Assembly (NCBI RefSeq): GCF_010093025.1
Contig: NZ_CP048114.1
Coordinates: 1,612,001-1,676,000, forward strand
DNA: 64,000 bases
Direction: 5' to 3'
DNA from: Edaphobacter sp. 12200R-103
GTDB lineage: Bacteria; Acidobacteriota; Terriglobia; Terriglobales; Acidobacteriaceae
The notes beneath the pieces are model-generated. The model did not search any database. It worked only from the letters and a program-made list of their open reading frames with translations, and was not told the DNA's origin. Each line of letters starts with the position of its first letter. The first letter of the stretch is position 1. This document shows positions 1 through 9,442 of the stretch, piece after piece. The translations under genes were made by a program, and so were the position numbers.

Positions 1-91
1 CGCTGGCAAGAATCACTTCGCCGTTAGCAGCTTTCAGATAAAAGATGAACTGATGCCCCGGTACAGCCTTCAACTCGTAACGGGCTGACAT
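1..91 (-). CDS. YegP/DUF1508 family protein, N-terminal fragment (cut by window edge)
   Basis: Only the first 30 codons are in the window; the gene runs off the left edge. The translation contains the family's characteristic block FYLKAANGEVILAS (about residues 17-30), the core strand-turn-strand of the DUF1508/YegP fold, which usually occurs as a tandem repeat in small proteins of about 60-110 residues. The ATG at 91 is preceded on the minus strand by a strong Shine-Dalgarno GGAGGAAGG, which supports this start. The family's biochemical role is poorly defined (often listed as stress-associated). No neighbour in view suggests a function. Confidence 0.8.
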   Translation of the reverse strand, partial: MSARYELKAVPGHQFIFYLKAANGEVILAS

Positions 92-236
92 GCCTTCCTC
101 CGTCTGATCTGCAAAAAAGAACAGAATCCAGCTTCCACGGAGGGGCCCTGGCTACCAGCTGGACAGCCAATAATGTATCTCATTGCTGCGAAGATCAGGA
201 AAAGAGTTTTGTCGAACCTGGCGAAAGAGATGAGGG

Positions 237-1235
237 CTACTGTAGCAGACTCTCTTCCGAGCGGAGGCGCACGATGCGGTCGACCGCGTAAGGCGCCCGG
301 TGCGATGCGGTATGGAAATGCCGCACCTGCAGTTCGCCAAGCAGGCCGATACCGATCATCTGGACTCCGGCGAGGATCAGGACGCCGGCGACGACGAAAA
401 GCGGTCCGTGCATGTCCATCACATGCTGGCTGGTTACCAGCTTCAGCACCAGCAGCCATGCTGCAAGGGCGCCGCCTAGGAAAGAGCTGATCGCGCCGAT
501 GGTTCCGAAGAAGTGCAAAGGGCGCGTCATGTACTTGAGGAGAAAGCGGATCGTCAGCAGGTCGAAGAAGACCCGGAAGGTGCGGGAGATTCCGTAGTGG
601 CTTTTGCCAAACTGGCGGCTGGGGTTGGAGATCGGAATCTCGCAGATGCTGGCGCCATACCAGGAAGCAAGTGCCGGGATGAAGCGGTGCATCTCGCCGT
701 AGAGCGGAATATTGTGGATGACCTCGCGGCGGTAGGCCTTGAAGGTGGTGCCGAAGTCGTGGATGTTGACTCCGCTGAGAGTGGCCATCAGCCAGTTGGC
801 GATCCGAGAGGGGATGCGGCGCATGACGAAGTTGTCTCCGCGCTGTGCCCGCCATCCGCTGACGACGTCGTAGCCCTCTTCAAGCTTCCCAAGGAAGTTA
901 GGTATCTCGTCAGGAGAGTGCTGCAGGTCGCCGTCCATGGCAAGAATGAAGTCACCCTGGGCGTGGTCGAAGCCGGCCGCGAGGGCCGAGGTCTGCCCGA
1001 AGTTGCGTCGCAGCTTGATGACAAGTACGCGTGAATCGACTGCAGCGATCTCTTCCAAAAGACGATAGGTACGGTCACGGGAACCGTCGTCGACAAAGAC
1101 AAGCTCGAAGGTCTCCCCGATATGCTCCATCACAGCCTTCAGGCGGTCATAGAGCGTCGTCACATTGTCTTCTTCGTTGTGGAAAGGAACTACGATCGAG
1201 TATTTCGGCACATCTTCGATGATACTCCCGTTCAT
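237..1235 (-). CDS. Membrane-anchored family 2 glycosyltransferase (ArnC/GtrB/DPM1-like)
   Basis: About 332 residues. It probably moves a sugar from a nucleotide donor to a polyprenyl phosphate on the cytoplasmic face of the inner membrane, supplying lipid-linked sugar for envelope glycan modification. The GT2 fold is clear: VVPFHNEEDNV (15-25), FVDDGS (47-52) and a DGD metal/nucleotide motif at 101-103, followed by NFGQTSALAAGFD (78-90). Two C-terminal hydrophobic segments (about 242-266 and 279-302) match the GtrB/ArnC topology. GTG at 1238 and ATG at 1235 are adjacent possible starts; I take the ATG, and neither has a strong Shine-Dalgarno. The sugar specificity cannot be read from the sequence. 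It is not obviously in an operon with the aminotransferase upstream, from which it is separated by a hairpin. Confidence 0.85.
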   Translation of the reverse strand: MNGSIIEDVPKYSIVVPFHNEEDNVTTLYDRLKAVMEHIGETFELVFVDDGSRDRTYRLLEEIAAVDSRVLVIKLRRNFGQTSALAAGFDHAQGDFILAMDGDLQHSPDEIPNFLGKLEEGYDVVSGWRAQRGDNFVMRRIPSRIANWLMATLSGVNIHDFGTTFKAYRREVIHNIPLYGEMHRFIPALASWYGASICEIPISNPSRQFGKSHYGISRTFRVFFDLLTIRFLLKYMTRPLHFFGTIGAISSFLGGALAAWLLVLKLVTSQHVMDMHGPLFVVAGVLILAGVQMIGIGLLGELQVRHFHTASHRAPYAVDRIVRLRSEESLLQ

Positions 1236-1307
1236 CACCAGAGTGACGAAATAGTAACGCCAGAATCTGGAATCAGACGTGGTACACGAATAGGGGCAAA
1301 GCTAAAT

Positions 1308-1337
1308 AGTGACTTGCACAATCTCACGCAAGTCACT
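1308..1337 (-). terminator. Hairpin downstream of the aminotransferase gene, probable terminator
   Basis: A perfect 10-bp inverted repeat (AGTGACTTGC / GCAAGTCACT) with a 10-nt loop lies just past the minus-strand stop at 1352. On the minus strand the stem is followed by ATTTAGCTTTG, only a weak T tract, so termination may be partial. Confidence 0.5.
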
Positions 1338-1351
1338 GATTAAAAACATCA

Positions 1352-2533
1352 TCACCCGTTGCGAAACATCTGTTTGATTCCGCGCAGAGCCTGTCGGGTA
1401 CGCTCTTCGTTTTCGATGAGGGAGAAGCGAACGTAACCATCTCCATGTTCTCCGAAGCCGACACCAGGACTGACCGCAACCCTGGCTTCGGTCAGCAGCT
1501 TTTTAGAGAACTCGATGGAGCCGAGCGAGCGGTACTGCTCAGGGATCTTTGCCCAGGCGAACATGGTCGCCTTTGGCAGCTCGACCGGCCAGCCGAGTTT
1601 GTTGAGTCCGGGAACGAGGACGTCGCGGCGGCACTTGTAGTTCTCGACGATCTCGCGAACGCAATCCTGCGGACCCTCAAGAGCCTGAATAGAGGCGACC
1701 TGGATGGGCGTAAAGGTGCCGTAGTCGAAGTAGCTCTTGATGCGGCCAAGCGCGGCAACCAATGTCTTATTCCCTACCATGAAGCCGACACGCCACCCAG
1801 GCATGTTGTAGCTCTTCGAGAGTGTGAAAAATTCAACGGCGATGTCCTTGGCGCCGGGAACCTCAAGGATGCTGGGAGCGCGATAGCCGTCGAAGACCAG
1901 GTCCGCATAGGCGAGATCGTGGACGATATAGATGCCGAGATCCTTGCATAGCTCCACGATCCGCTGGAAGAACGGCAGATCGACGCACTGGGTAGTCGGA
2001 TTTGCCGGAAAGTTGAGGATCAGGAGTTTAGGGCGCGGCTCCATGCGCGGCAGCTCGTACTCAAGGCGCGCCAGAACCTCGTCTGAGGTCGAACCGGCGA
2101 TGTTGATGCTCTGCACACGGGAACCCGCGATGACCGGGCCGAAGATGTGGATGGGATAGCTGGGGTTCGGGACCGCTACCGTGTCGTCATCGTCAAGCAC
2201 GGCCAGGCAGAGATGGGCGATGCCTTCCTTGGAGCCGATGGTGACGATTGCCTCGGTTTCAGGGTCGATATCGACGTTGTAACGGGTCTTGTACCAGTTA
2301 GAGATGGCGCGGCGCAGGCGGGGGATACCACGCGAGAGCGAATAGCGATGGGTCTGGGTCTTCTGGGACGCCTCAATCAATTTGTCGACGATATTCTTCG
2401 GGGTGGCGCCGTCGGGGTTTCCCATACCGAAATCGATGATGTCTTCGCCCCGTTTGCGGGCGGCGGCCTTCATCTCGCCCGTTATGTTGAACACGTATGC
2501 CGGCAGCCTGGTCAGTCGTCTGAAGTCTTCCAT
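1352..2533 (-). CDS. alaC: Pyridoxal-phosphate aminotransferase, AlaC-like (alanine/glutamate type)
   Basis: About 393 residues of class I/II fold-type I aminotransferase. It is most like AlaC, which makes alanine from pyruvate with glutamate as amino donor in the cytoplasm. Recognisable features are the N-terminal [13 protein letters not shown] block, GSKEGIAHL (100-108), NFPANPT (174-180), the [11 protein letters not shown]-contact region (205-212) and the Schiff-base lysine at about 240 in [15 protein letters not shown]. The open frame extends upstream to a TTG at 2575, but the ATG at 2533 opens directly with the conserved family N terminus ([11 protein letters not shown]), so I chose it; a GGAGAGGG lies somewhat far upstream. 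Substrate assignment is by family resemblance; methionine or LL-diaminopimelate aminotransferases are relatives. Confidence 0.85.
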   Translation of the reverse strand: MEDFRRLTRLPAYVFNITGEMKAAARKRGEDIIDFGMGNPDGATPKNIVDKLIEASQKTQTHRYSLSRGIPRLRRAISNWYKTRYNVDIDPETEAIVTIGSKEGIAHLCLAVLDDDDTVAVPNPSYPIHIFGPVIAGSRVQSINIAGSTSDEVLARLEYELPRMEPRPKLLILNFPANPTTQCVDLPFFQRIVELCKDLGIYIVHDLAYADLVFDGYRAPSILEVPGAKDIAVEFFTLSKSYNMPGWRVGFMVGNKTLVAALGRIKSYFDYGTFTPIQVASIQALEGPQDCVREIVENYKCRRDVLVPGLNKLGWPVELPKATMFAWAKIPEQYRSLGSIEFSKKLLTEARVAVSPGVGFGEHGDGYVRFSLIENEERTRQALRGIKQMFRNG

Positions 2534-2616
2534 TGCGTTTACCGCTTGCCCTCTCCATCCATGATGCCATCGCAAAGGGACGGCAAATTTATCGATTGAA
2601 GTGAAATTCGTGTGCG

Positions 2617-2653
2617 CTACTTTGCAGTTACGGCTACTTCGCAGTTACGGCTA
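2617..2653. repeat. 17-bp tandem duplication spanning a stop codon
   Basis: The unit CTACTTTGCAGTTACGG (2617-2633) is repeated once with a single mismatch (2634-2650) and followed by a partial third CTA. On the minus strand the unit encodes the last residues (VTAK) and stop of the DsbD-alpha-like gene. The duplicate lies just after the stop, out of frame. Confidence 0.8.
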
Positions 2654-3116
2654 TCCGGACCGGCAGATTTCTGGGTGGGTAGCACGCCGCGTTGTCGCAC
2701 GCCTGGTAGTGAAGGGTGCCAGTGACCATGTGCGCTCCGGCCTGGGCTACGACCGGGAGCTTCACGATGAAATCGCTGGTGTAGACATCCAGCTTCTCCG
2801 ACGGATTGAAGCTGAAGCTGTATAGCTTGCCAGCCGGATATTCGGCGGAGGAGACCTTCACCCCAGCCGCGTCTTCAAGCTTCAGGGCCGTAGGAATCAG
2901 CAGCTCGGACTTCGGGGTGTGGGAGTTGACGTGATAACCATCGGCCACGCGGAAGCGCAGCTCGACCACTTCCCTCTTTCCGGTCTTCAGCTCCTGCGGA
3001 TCAGCCTGAAAAGTTACATACTGTTTCGGCCTGGGGGCCGGCATGGGCAGGCTTCCCTGTTGAGCGTAGAGGACACCGGAGAGCAGCAGCACAGCTGCCG
3101 CAAGGATTTGCCTCAC
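2634..3116 (-). CDS. Stand-alone DsbD-alpha-like periplasmic domain protein
   Basis: 160 residues. A signal peptide (about 1-18, cleaved near LYAQQ) leads to one immunoglobulin-like domain of the DsbD N-terminal (DsbC/DsbD-alpha) family. That domain in DsbD takes electrons from the membrane domain and passes them to periplasmic thiol oxidoreductases. The diagnostic redox pair is present as [10 protein letters not shown], with cysteines at 140 and 145. Unlike DsbD there is no transmembrane or thioredoxin domain in this polypeptide. It starts with GTG at 3116 and overlaps the stop of the upstream TlpA-like gene by 4 nt (GTGA), so translation is probably coupled and the two proteins likely work together in periplasmic thiol chemistry. 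Confidence 0.8.
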   Translation of the reverse strand: MRQILAAAVLLLSGVLYAQQGSLPMPAPRPKQYVTFQADPQELKTGKREVVELRFRVADGYHVNSHTPKSELLIPTALKLEDAAGVKVSSAEYPAGKLYSFSFNPSEKLDVYTSDFIVKLPVVAQAGAHMVTGTLHYQACDNAACYPPRNLPVRIAVTAK

Positions 3117-3748
3117 AGTCCACCCACCCCGGTTTCCGTGCCGGATGCAATCGTCTTCTTGATATTTGCTTCGATCATGTCCTTCGAACCAAGACCTGCG
3201 GTTTGCTCGACGATGACGCCGTTGCGATCGACGTAGAAGGACATCGGCAGCACATCGAGTCCGCCGTAGGACTGCTGCACCTTACCATCGGCATCGGTCA
3301 GGAGGATAGGGTAGGTTACACCAGACTTCTGCGCTACCTTGGAGATGGCATCCTTGCCTGCATCTGCATCGTCGGCAAGTCCGAGAATCTCAAAGCCCTG
3401 GGAGGCGTACTGGTTGCGAAGCTGCTCGAACCACGGCATCTCGACCTTGCAGGGACCGCACCAGGTGGCCCAGAAGTTGATCAGCACAGGGCGTCCTTTG
3501 TAATCGGCGAGCGAAACCTTCTTGCCGTCGAGGTTCGTAAGGGTAAAGTTCGGAGCCTTTTTCCCGCGCATCTTGGGCGCGAGGTCATCCTCGCCTTCGG
3601 CTGCGCCTGCCTTGTCGGGGATGAGAACAACCTGATTCTCCCTCGCCTTCTGCATCGCCAGTTTGCGCTCACGCAGGTTATGCCAACCCGCCCACAGCAG
3701 CAGGGCGATTCCCACGACCATGACACCCAGAATTAAAGCTCGACGCAT
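3113..3748 (-). CDS. TlpA/ResA-like membrane-anchored thioredoxin
   Basis: About 211 residues. An N-terminal hydrophobic anchor (about 4-21) precedes an AhpC/TSA-Redoxin-type thioredoxin domain: APNFTLTNLDGKKVSL (65-80), the catalytic WCGPC at 96-100 and the cis-proline loop near P168. Such proteins reduce disulfides in the periplasm, often for cytochrome c maturation or other envelope proteins. The frame could start at GTG 3757; I use ATG 3748, which begins just before the hydrophobic segment. It is the first gene of a two-gene unit with the DsbD-alpha-like protein, whose redox pair is a plausible partner for this WCGPC. The specific client is unknown. Confidence 0.85.
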   Translation of the reverse strand: MRRALILGVMVVGIALLLWAGWHNLRERKLAMQKARENQVVLIPDKAGAAEGEDDLAPKMRGKKAPNFTLTNLDGKKVSLADYKGRPVLINFWATWCGPCKVEMPWFEQLRNQYASQGFEILGLADDADAGKDAISKVAQKSGVTYPILLTDADGKVQQSYGGLDVLPMSFYVDRNGVIVEQTAGLGSKDMIEANIKKTIASGTETGVGGL

Positions 3749-3895
3749 CCGTTCCACTTTTCTGCCCGGACAGCGCGGGGGAGTTCTCCACGATCAAGCC
3801 GGGCGCTTTCTACTAGTTTAGACGGAAAGCAGTCAGGGCTGGTTACGAACCCGGAGAAAGACGCTCCTCTGCTAGCATCGGGAAGGCTTAGAACC

Positions 3896-4900
3896 ATGTC
3901 AGACACTCCGCTTACCTCCCAGAATCACACCTTACCTTCGGAGTATGTCCGCATCGAGGCAAGAGCTCTGCTTGAGCTGGCGATGCGCCTGGACGGCCCT
4001 ATGCAGGCGGCCTTTGCTCAGGCCGTAGACCAGGTCCTCGCAGCCATTACCGGCCGCAATCGAGTGATCCTGACCGGGATCGGCAAGAGCGGCATCATCG
4101 CACGCAAGATTGTGGCGACACTGTGCTCCACAGGTACACCGGCGCATTACCTGCACCCCGCCGAGGCCGTACACGGAGATCTTGGGATGCTGGCACATGG
4201 AGATACCGTCCTGCTGCTCTCCGCCAGCGGGGAGACGGAGGAACTGCTGCGCCTGCTCCCCCTGTTGAAGCGGATGACGGGTAAACTGATCGCTTTCTGC
4301 GGCAATCCGTCTTCGACGCTGGCGCAGGCAAGCGATGTGATTCTGGACGCCAGCGTATCGTGTGAGGCCTGCCCGAACAATCTGGCCCCGACCGCCTCAA
4401 CGACGGTAATGCTCGCGCTAGGGGATGCGCTCGCACTCGAGGTGAGCCGCAGGCGCGGCTGGAAAGCCGAAGACTTTGCCGAACTGCACCCCGGAGGACG
4501 CCTCGGCAAACGGCTGGCAAAGGTGGGTGAGTTGATGCATGCGGGCGATGCCCTCCCGAGGGTTTTGTCCCTCACTCCCATGTCCGAAGTGATCTACGAA
4601 ATGTCTCGCAAGAAGCTGGGAATGACCACGGTGGTCGGCAAAGACGGGGTGCTGCTTGGCATGATCTCGGACGGCGATCTGAGAAGGCTTCTGGAGCGCG
4701 ATGGAGGCAAGGCGCTGGATCACAACGCGGGCGAGATCATGAACCCAGATCCGATAACAATCGAGCCGGGCGCATTTGCCTCTTCGGCCCTGGCCCTGAT
4801 GGAAGAGAAGAAGATAACCTCGCTGATCGTGACTACTTCGAATGGACGTGCAGAGGGCGTCCTGCACCTGCACGATCTCTGGACGCTTGAGCTGATATGA
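3896..4900 (+). CDS. kdsD: D-arabinose 5-phosphate isomerase (KdsD/KpsF/GutQ family)
   Basis: 334 residues. It interconverts ribulose 5-phosphate and arabinose 5-phosphate, the first step toward Kdo for lipopolysaccharide. The SIS domain (about 45-180) shows GIGKSG (61-66), HPAEAVHGDLG (87-97), SASGET (109-114) and AELHPGGRLGKRL. Two CBS domains fill the C-terminal half (about 210-334). The length matches the KdsD family. The ATG at 3896 has GGGAAGG at suitable distance. It is followed closely by proS on the same strand. Its presence supports a Gram-negative, Kdo-containing envelope. Confidence 0.93.
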   Translation: MSDTPLTSQNHTLPSEYVRIEARALLELAMRLDGPMQAAFAQAVDQVLAAITGRNRVILTGIGKSGIIARKIVATLCSTGTPAHYLHPAEAVHGDLGMLAHGDTVLLLSASGETEELLRLLPLLKRMTGKLIAFCGNPSSTLAQASDVILDASVSCEACPNNLAPTASTTVMLALGDALALEVSRRRGWKAEDFAELHPGGRLGKRLAKVGELMHAGDALPRVLSLTPMSEVIYEMSRKKLGMTTVVGKDGVLLGMISDGDLRRLLERDGGKALDHNAGEIMNPDPITIEPGAFASSALALMEEKKITSLIVTTSNGRAEGVLHLHDLWTLELI

Positions 4901-4993
4901 CCGATGAAGTTGCAATGCCGGGTCCTCGGGAACGGTAGAATACAGAGATATATCGGGAGTCCACTCCTGAGCCTGGAAGGTTATCTCACACGC

Positions 4994-6793
4994 ATGCACC
5001 GCTGGTCACAACTCTTTATTCCCACACTTCGCGAAGCCCCGGCAGACGCAGAGGTCGCCAGCCACAAGCTGCTGCTCCGCGCCGGTTATGTACGACAGCT
5101 TGGAGCCGGCATTTACAGCTATCTGTTCCTGGGGAATCGGTCGATCAACAAGATCATAGGCATCGTCCGTGAGGAGATGGACAGGATCGGCCAGGAGTTT
5201 CTGCTGCCCGCGCTGAATCCTCGCGAGATATGGGAGGAGTCTGGCCGCTGGGAGGTAATGGGCGACAACATGTTCCGCCTGAAGGACCGCAAGGGAGCCG
5301 ATCTGTGCCTGGGCATGACGCACGAAGAGGTGATGACCTCGATTGCACGAAACGAACTGCGCAGCTATAAACAGCTTCCGCAGATCTGGTATCAGATTCA
5401 GACCAAGTTCCGCGATGAGCCGCGTCCGAAGTCGGGGCTGCTGCGTGTGCGCCAGTTCATCATGAAAGATGCGTACTCCTTCGACATCGACGAAGCGGGA
5501 CTGGACGAAAGTTACAACAAACACGACAAGGCCTACCGCACGATCTTCAGCCGCTGTGGTCTGGAGTTTGTGGCCGTCGAGGCAGATTCGGGAGCCATGG
5601 GAGGTTCGGCATCGCAGGAATTTATGGTCTACACCGAGGCTGGTGAGGACCTGATTGCGAGCTCCGTCTCAGGATATGCCGCCAACATGGAGAAGGCTTC
5701 CAGTCGCCTGGAAGCTGTCGAGGACCTCGCGCCGACCGGAGACGGCCAGCCGGAGCTGGTGCATACACCGGGACAGCGGACCATCGAAGAGGTTGGCGGA
5801 TTCCTGAAGGTCAAGCCGCAGTACCAGATGAAGACGATGGCCTATATGGCGACTCTGCCGGAAGTCGACCACGCGAAGCTGGGCAGGCAGCGCGCGGTCG
5901 TGGCCTTCCTGCGGGGCGATCACACCTTGAATGAAACCAAGCTCTCGGCCCTGGCAGGCGGTGAGCTGCGGCCGATGACGCCGGAGGAGATCGTTGAGGT
6001 CTTCAAGGCTCCGGCCGGATATCTGGGTCCAATCGGCGTGGAAGCCGCTCCCCACCCAAAGAAGCCGGGCACATTGGTCATCCTGGATAAGTCGCTGGAA
6101 GGACGCAAGAACCTGATCGCCGGCGCCAACAAAGAGGAGTATCACCTTCGAAATGTGACGCCGGAGCGCGACTTTAAGCCGACGGTGGTGGCGGACATTC
6201 GCAATGTAAATGAGGGCGAGCCCGATCCGGTGGATGGCTCTCCGCTGCGCATCGGCAAGGCGGTCGAGATCGGTCACATCTTCAAGCTGGGCTACAAGTA
6301 CACCAAGTCCATGGGAGCCACCGTGCTGAACCGCGACGGCAAAGAGGTGACGCCGATCATGGGAAGCTATGGCATCGGGATCGAGCGCATCCTGACGGCG
6401 GCGATTGAGAGTTCTGCCACGGCCAACGATGGAGTCGCGTTTGCTTTACATCCGGCGATTGCACCGTTCCAGATCGTAGTGACCATCACGAACACAGCCG
6501 ACGCAAACCTGGTGGCCGCAGGCGAGAAGGTCGCTGCAGACCTGACAAAAGCGGGCCTGGATGTTCTGCTGGACGATCGTGATGAGCGTGCAGGCGTGAA
6601 GTTCAAGGACGCCGATCTAATCGGTATTCCTTTCCGTATCAACATCGGTCGAGGAGTCGCGGAAGGAAAGGTGGAACTGGTCGATCGGCTGAACCGGCAC
6701 ACGCAAGAGATTGCACTGGAGCAGGTCGTGCAGGCAGTAACGGATCAGGTAACATCCAACCTGCAAACCCCGCTTCCGGCTTCTGCCGTCTAA
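4994..6793 (+). CDS. proS: Prolyl-tRNA synthetase, bacterial type with editing insertion
   Basis: 600 residues from the chosen start. It charges tRNA-Pro with proline in the cytoplasm. Class II synthetase landmarks are present: the N-terminal [16 protein letters not shown], motif 2 [17 protein letters not shown] (139-155), and motif 3 GSYGIGIER (about 457-465). Between motifs 2 and 3 sits the YbaK-like editing domain (about 230-370) that hydrolyses mischarged Ala-tRNA-Pro. The C-terminal anticodon-binding domain is complete. The frame is open back to an ATG at 4904, but the ATG at 4994 matches the conserved N terminus and has GGAAGG upstream. No T-box-like leader fits in the short gap after kdsD. 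Confidence 0.95.
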   Translation: MHRWSQLFIPTLREAPADAEVASHKLLLRAGYVRQLGAGIYSYLFLGNRSINKIIGIVREEMDRIGQEFLLPALNPREIWEESGRWEVMGDNMFRLKDRKGADLCLGMTHEEVMTSIARNELRSYKQLPQIWYQIQTKFRDEPRPKSGLLRVRQFIMKDAYSFDIDEAGLDESYNKHDKAYRTIFSRCGLEFVAVEADSGAMGGSASQEFMVYTEAGEDLIASSVSGYAANMEKASSRLEAVEDLAPTGDGQPELVHTPGQRTIEEVGGFLKVKPQYQMKTMAYMATLPEVDHAKLGRQRAVVAFLRGDHTLNETKLSALAGGELRPMTPEEIVEVFKAPAGYLGPIGVEAAPHPKKPGTLVILDKSLEGRKNLIAGANKEEYHLRNVTPERDFKPTVVADIRNVNEGEPDPVDGSPLRIGKAVEIGHIFKLGYKYTKSMGATVLNRDGKEVTPIMGSYGIGIERILTAAIESSATANDGVAFALHPAIAPFQIVVTITNTADANLVAAGEKVAADLTKAGLDVLLDDRDERAGVKFKDADLIGIPFRINIGRGVAEGKVELVDRLNRHTQEIALEQVVQAVTDQVTSNLQTPLPASAV

Positions 6794-6814
6794 TCGTCTA
6801 AAAGAAAGCGACCT

Positions 6815-9436
6815 TTGCCAGTCAAACTCAAATACGGCAGCAATAAATCGAACTCCAGGCAGTCGAGCATCGTCGAGAAACTCCATCTGGACAATCGCTT
6901 CGTGCGATACGGCCTGGTGCTTGTGCTCGGCTGTTTTCTGGTGGCTCTCACCGTCCTCGGCTACTACTACTTTAAGTACGAAAATATAGTGAACGACCGC
7001 TTAGCCAAGGGACCGCTGTTCGCCAACGTGTCGCAGATCTATGCAACGCCACGCGAGGTGCGCGATGGCCAGAAGCTGTCGACCTCGGAGATTGCAGCAG
7101 AACTTCGCAAAGCCGGCTACAACAGCAATCCGCAGCTGGGAACGTTTCAGCTGAACGGCGACAGCATCTTCATCAAGCCGGGCCCCGAGAGCTATCACAC
7201 CACCGATGGAGCGACGATCAGCGCTCCGAACGGCATCGTGCAGAAGATTACGGGGGAGAATGGAGCGGCGCTGAGCGCTTATGAGCTGGAGCCTCAATTG
7301 ATCACAGCGCTCTCAGAGGATAGCCGTCGCACAAAGCGGCTGTTGGTCAGTTATCAGGATATTCCGCCGCGCATGGTACAGGCTGTAACGGCAATTGAAG
7401 ACCGCAACTTCTTTGAACATAACGGAATTAACTTTCTGCGCATCGTTAAATGCGGCGTAGAAGATCTGATGAGCGGCCGGAAACGGTGCGGCGGCTCTAC
7501 GCTGACCATGCAACTGGCGCGCGGTTTCTTCCTGTCCCCGGAGAAACACCTGAAGCGGAAGATGATCGAGATCCTGATCACCTTTCAGCTGGAGTCGCGC
7601 TTTTCAAAGCAGCAGATCTTCGAGATGTACGCCAACCAGATGAATCTGGGATATATCGGCAGCTACGATATCAATGGGTTTGGCGAAGCTTCCCGGGCTT
7701 TTTTTGGCAAGAACCTGGGGCAGCTCGATACGGCAGAGTGCGCCATGCTTGCGGGTCTTCTGCAGAATCCCAGTTATCGCAACCCCTACCGCCACCCGCA
7801 ACGCGCTATCGCGCGACGCAACGTGGTGCTTGATTCGATGGTGGAGACCGGGGCGATCACGGCCTCGGAGGCCACACGGGCCAAGGCCGAGCCCCTGCAC
7901 CTTGCTCCGCCAAATATCGAGGCAAGGCAGGCACCTTATTTCGTCGATCTGGTGCATGAGCAGTTGGTGAAGCGTATCAGCGATCAGGATCTCGCTCACC
8001 AGAGTCTCCGAATTTACACGTCGCTTGATCCGGACCTGCAAAGGGCCGCCTCAGAGGCCGTCGAGGTTGGCATGAAGAATGTCGACGAGCTCGTACGCAA
8101 GCGGTACGCCCGCAGAAAAGACTCGGGCCCGATCACCTATCCGCAGGTTGCCCTGGTGGCTCTGAACCCACACACGGGCCAGATTCTGGCTTTGGTGGGT
8201 GGCCGCAATTACTCCGCCTCACAGTTGAATCACGCAATCGCCCAGCGGCCTACGGGATCGATCTTCAAGCCGTTCGTCTTTGCCTCGGCATTCAACACTT
8301 CGCTCAACGGCACCAACCTTGATGACAATGGCCCATTCACCGCGGTCAGCAAGATCAATGACGACCCACAGGACTTCGGGGACAACGGCAAACCGTATAT
8401 TCCAGGCAATTTCGTAAAAGGTGAGTATCCGGGCATGGTGACGGCTGCCGATGCCCTGGCGCACTCTCTCAACATCGCAACCATTGCGCTCGCTCAGAAG
8501 GTCGGCTACGGCAATGTGGCTGCACTTGCCCGCTCCGCCGGAATCGTCAATGCACGTCCGACTCCGTCGATGGCAATCGGGACCTATAACGCTACGCCGA
8601 TCGATATGGCGGGAGCGTACACAATCTTCGCCAACGGTGGCGTCCACATTAATCCATGGATGCTGGCCTCGGTACGCAATACCAATGGCGATATCGTGTC
8701 GGATTTCTCCTCCGTCGCCAAGCAGATCATCGATCCGCGGGTAGCGTTCCTGACGCAGTCGCTGATGGAAGGCGTAATGAACTTTGGAACCGGCGCGGCA
8801 GTGCGCGCTCGCGGATTTAGCGCACCGGCAGCGGGCAAGACCGGAACCGAGCATGATGCGTGGTTCGCCGGGTATACCTCTACCCTGCTCTGCGTTGTCT
8901 GGGTAGGCAACGACGACTACACCGATATCAAGGTTCAGGGAGCCGACGCCGCCGCTCCGATCTGGGCGGAGTTCATGAAGCGGGCGATCAAGCTGCCGCA
9001 GTACTCCGACGTAAAGCCGTTCGCTCCTCCGGATGGAATTACGATCGTGAAGGTCGATCGCGATTCGGGACTGCTGGCTGATCCGACCTGCAGTGTGCAC
9101 ACTATGAATGCGGCGTTCCTGGATGGCACTGCTCCTACGGGCAGCTGCTCGCAGATGCACGACAATCCGCAGAACTTCTTCCAGAAGCTCTTCGGGGTGG
9201 GAGGGCACAACGAAACGGTCTCGCCCTATACACCTGCTCCTGCGACATCGCCCGCAAATACCGCTGTCCCTCTTCCTGCACATCCTTCCGCTGCGAAGCC
9301 CGCTAACAGCGCTTCGTCCGCGGAGCAGACCGCAAAACCCGAAGAGCCGAAGAAGAAGAGAAACTTTTTTCAGAAGCTCTTTGGAGGCGGAGGCGATAAG
9401 GATAAGAAGGACAAAGGTCAGGAGCCTCCTCGGTAA
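6815..9436 (+). CDS. Bifunctional class A penicillin-binding protein (glycosyltransferase/transpeptidase)
   Basis: 873 residues, an inner-membrane enzyme that polymerises and cross-links peptidoglycan. It has a short basic cytoplasmic N terminus, one transmembrane segment (about 31-53), a linker of about 120 residues, then a GT51 domain with catalytic Glu195 in AIEDRNFFEH and GGSTLTMQLARGFFL. The transpeptidase follows with Ser482/Lys485 in PTGSIFKPF, an SLN motif near 551 and KTGT at 675-678. Position and length of the linker recall PBP1b-type proteins. The tail (about 760-873) is Pro/Ala-rich, then Lys-rich, and holds two copies of NFFQKLFG. The start is a TTG at 6815 with only a weak AAAGAAAG upstream. 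It ends 6 nt from the convergent cheR. Confidence 0.93.
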   Translation: MPVKLKYGSNKSNSRQSSIVEKLHLDNRFVRYGLVLVLGCFLVALTVLGYYYFKYENIVNDRLAKGPLFANVSQIYATPREVRDGQKLSTSEIAAELRKAGYNSNPQLGTFQLNGDSIFIKPGPESYHTTDGATISAPNGIVQKITGENGAALSAYELEPQLITALSEDSRRTKRLLVSYQDIPPRMVQAVTAIEDRNFFEHNGINFLRIVKCGVEDLMSGRKRCGGSTLTMQLARGFFLSPEKHLKRKMIEILITFQLESRFSKQQIFEMYANQMNLGYIGSYDINGFGEASRAFFGKNLGQLDTAECAMLAGLLQNPSYRNPYRHPQRAIARRNVVLDSMVETGAITASEATRAKAEPLHLAPPNIEARQAPYFVDLVHEQLVKRISDQDLAHQSLRIYTSLDPDLQRAASEAVEVGMKNVDELVRKRYARRKDSGPITYPQVALVALNPHTGQILALVGGRNYSASQLNHAIAQRPTGSIFKPFVFASAFNTSLNGTNLDDNGPFTAVSKINDDPQDFGDNGKPYIPGNFVKGEYPGMVTAADALAHSLNIATIALAQKVGYGNVAALARSAGIVNARPTPSMAIGTYNATPIDMAGAYTIFANGGVHINPWMLASVRNTNGDIVSDFSSVAKQIIDPRVAFLTQSLMEGVMNFGTGAAVRARGFSAPAAGKTGTEHDAWFAGYTSTLLCVVWVGNDDYTDIKVQGADAAAPIWAEFMKRAIKLPQYSDVKPFAPPDGITIVKVDRDSGLLADPTCSVHTMNAAFLDGTAPTGSCSQMHDNPQNFFQKLFGVGGHNETVSPYTPAPATSPANTAVPLPAHPSAAKPANSASSAEQTAKPEEPKKKRNFFQKLFGGGGDKDKKDKGQEPPR

Positions 9437-9442
9437 ATCGCC

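Noticed and set aside
4901..4993. T-box leader for proS
   Set aside because: The gap after kdsD is too short and has no terminator/antiterminator pair.
8219..9283. 354-codon open frame on the minus strand inside the PBP gene
   Set aside because: It is antisense to the transpeptidase domain with its intact catalytic motifs; the translation is Arg/Ser-rich and resembles no family.
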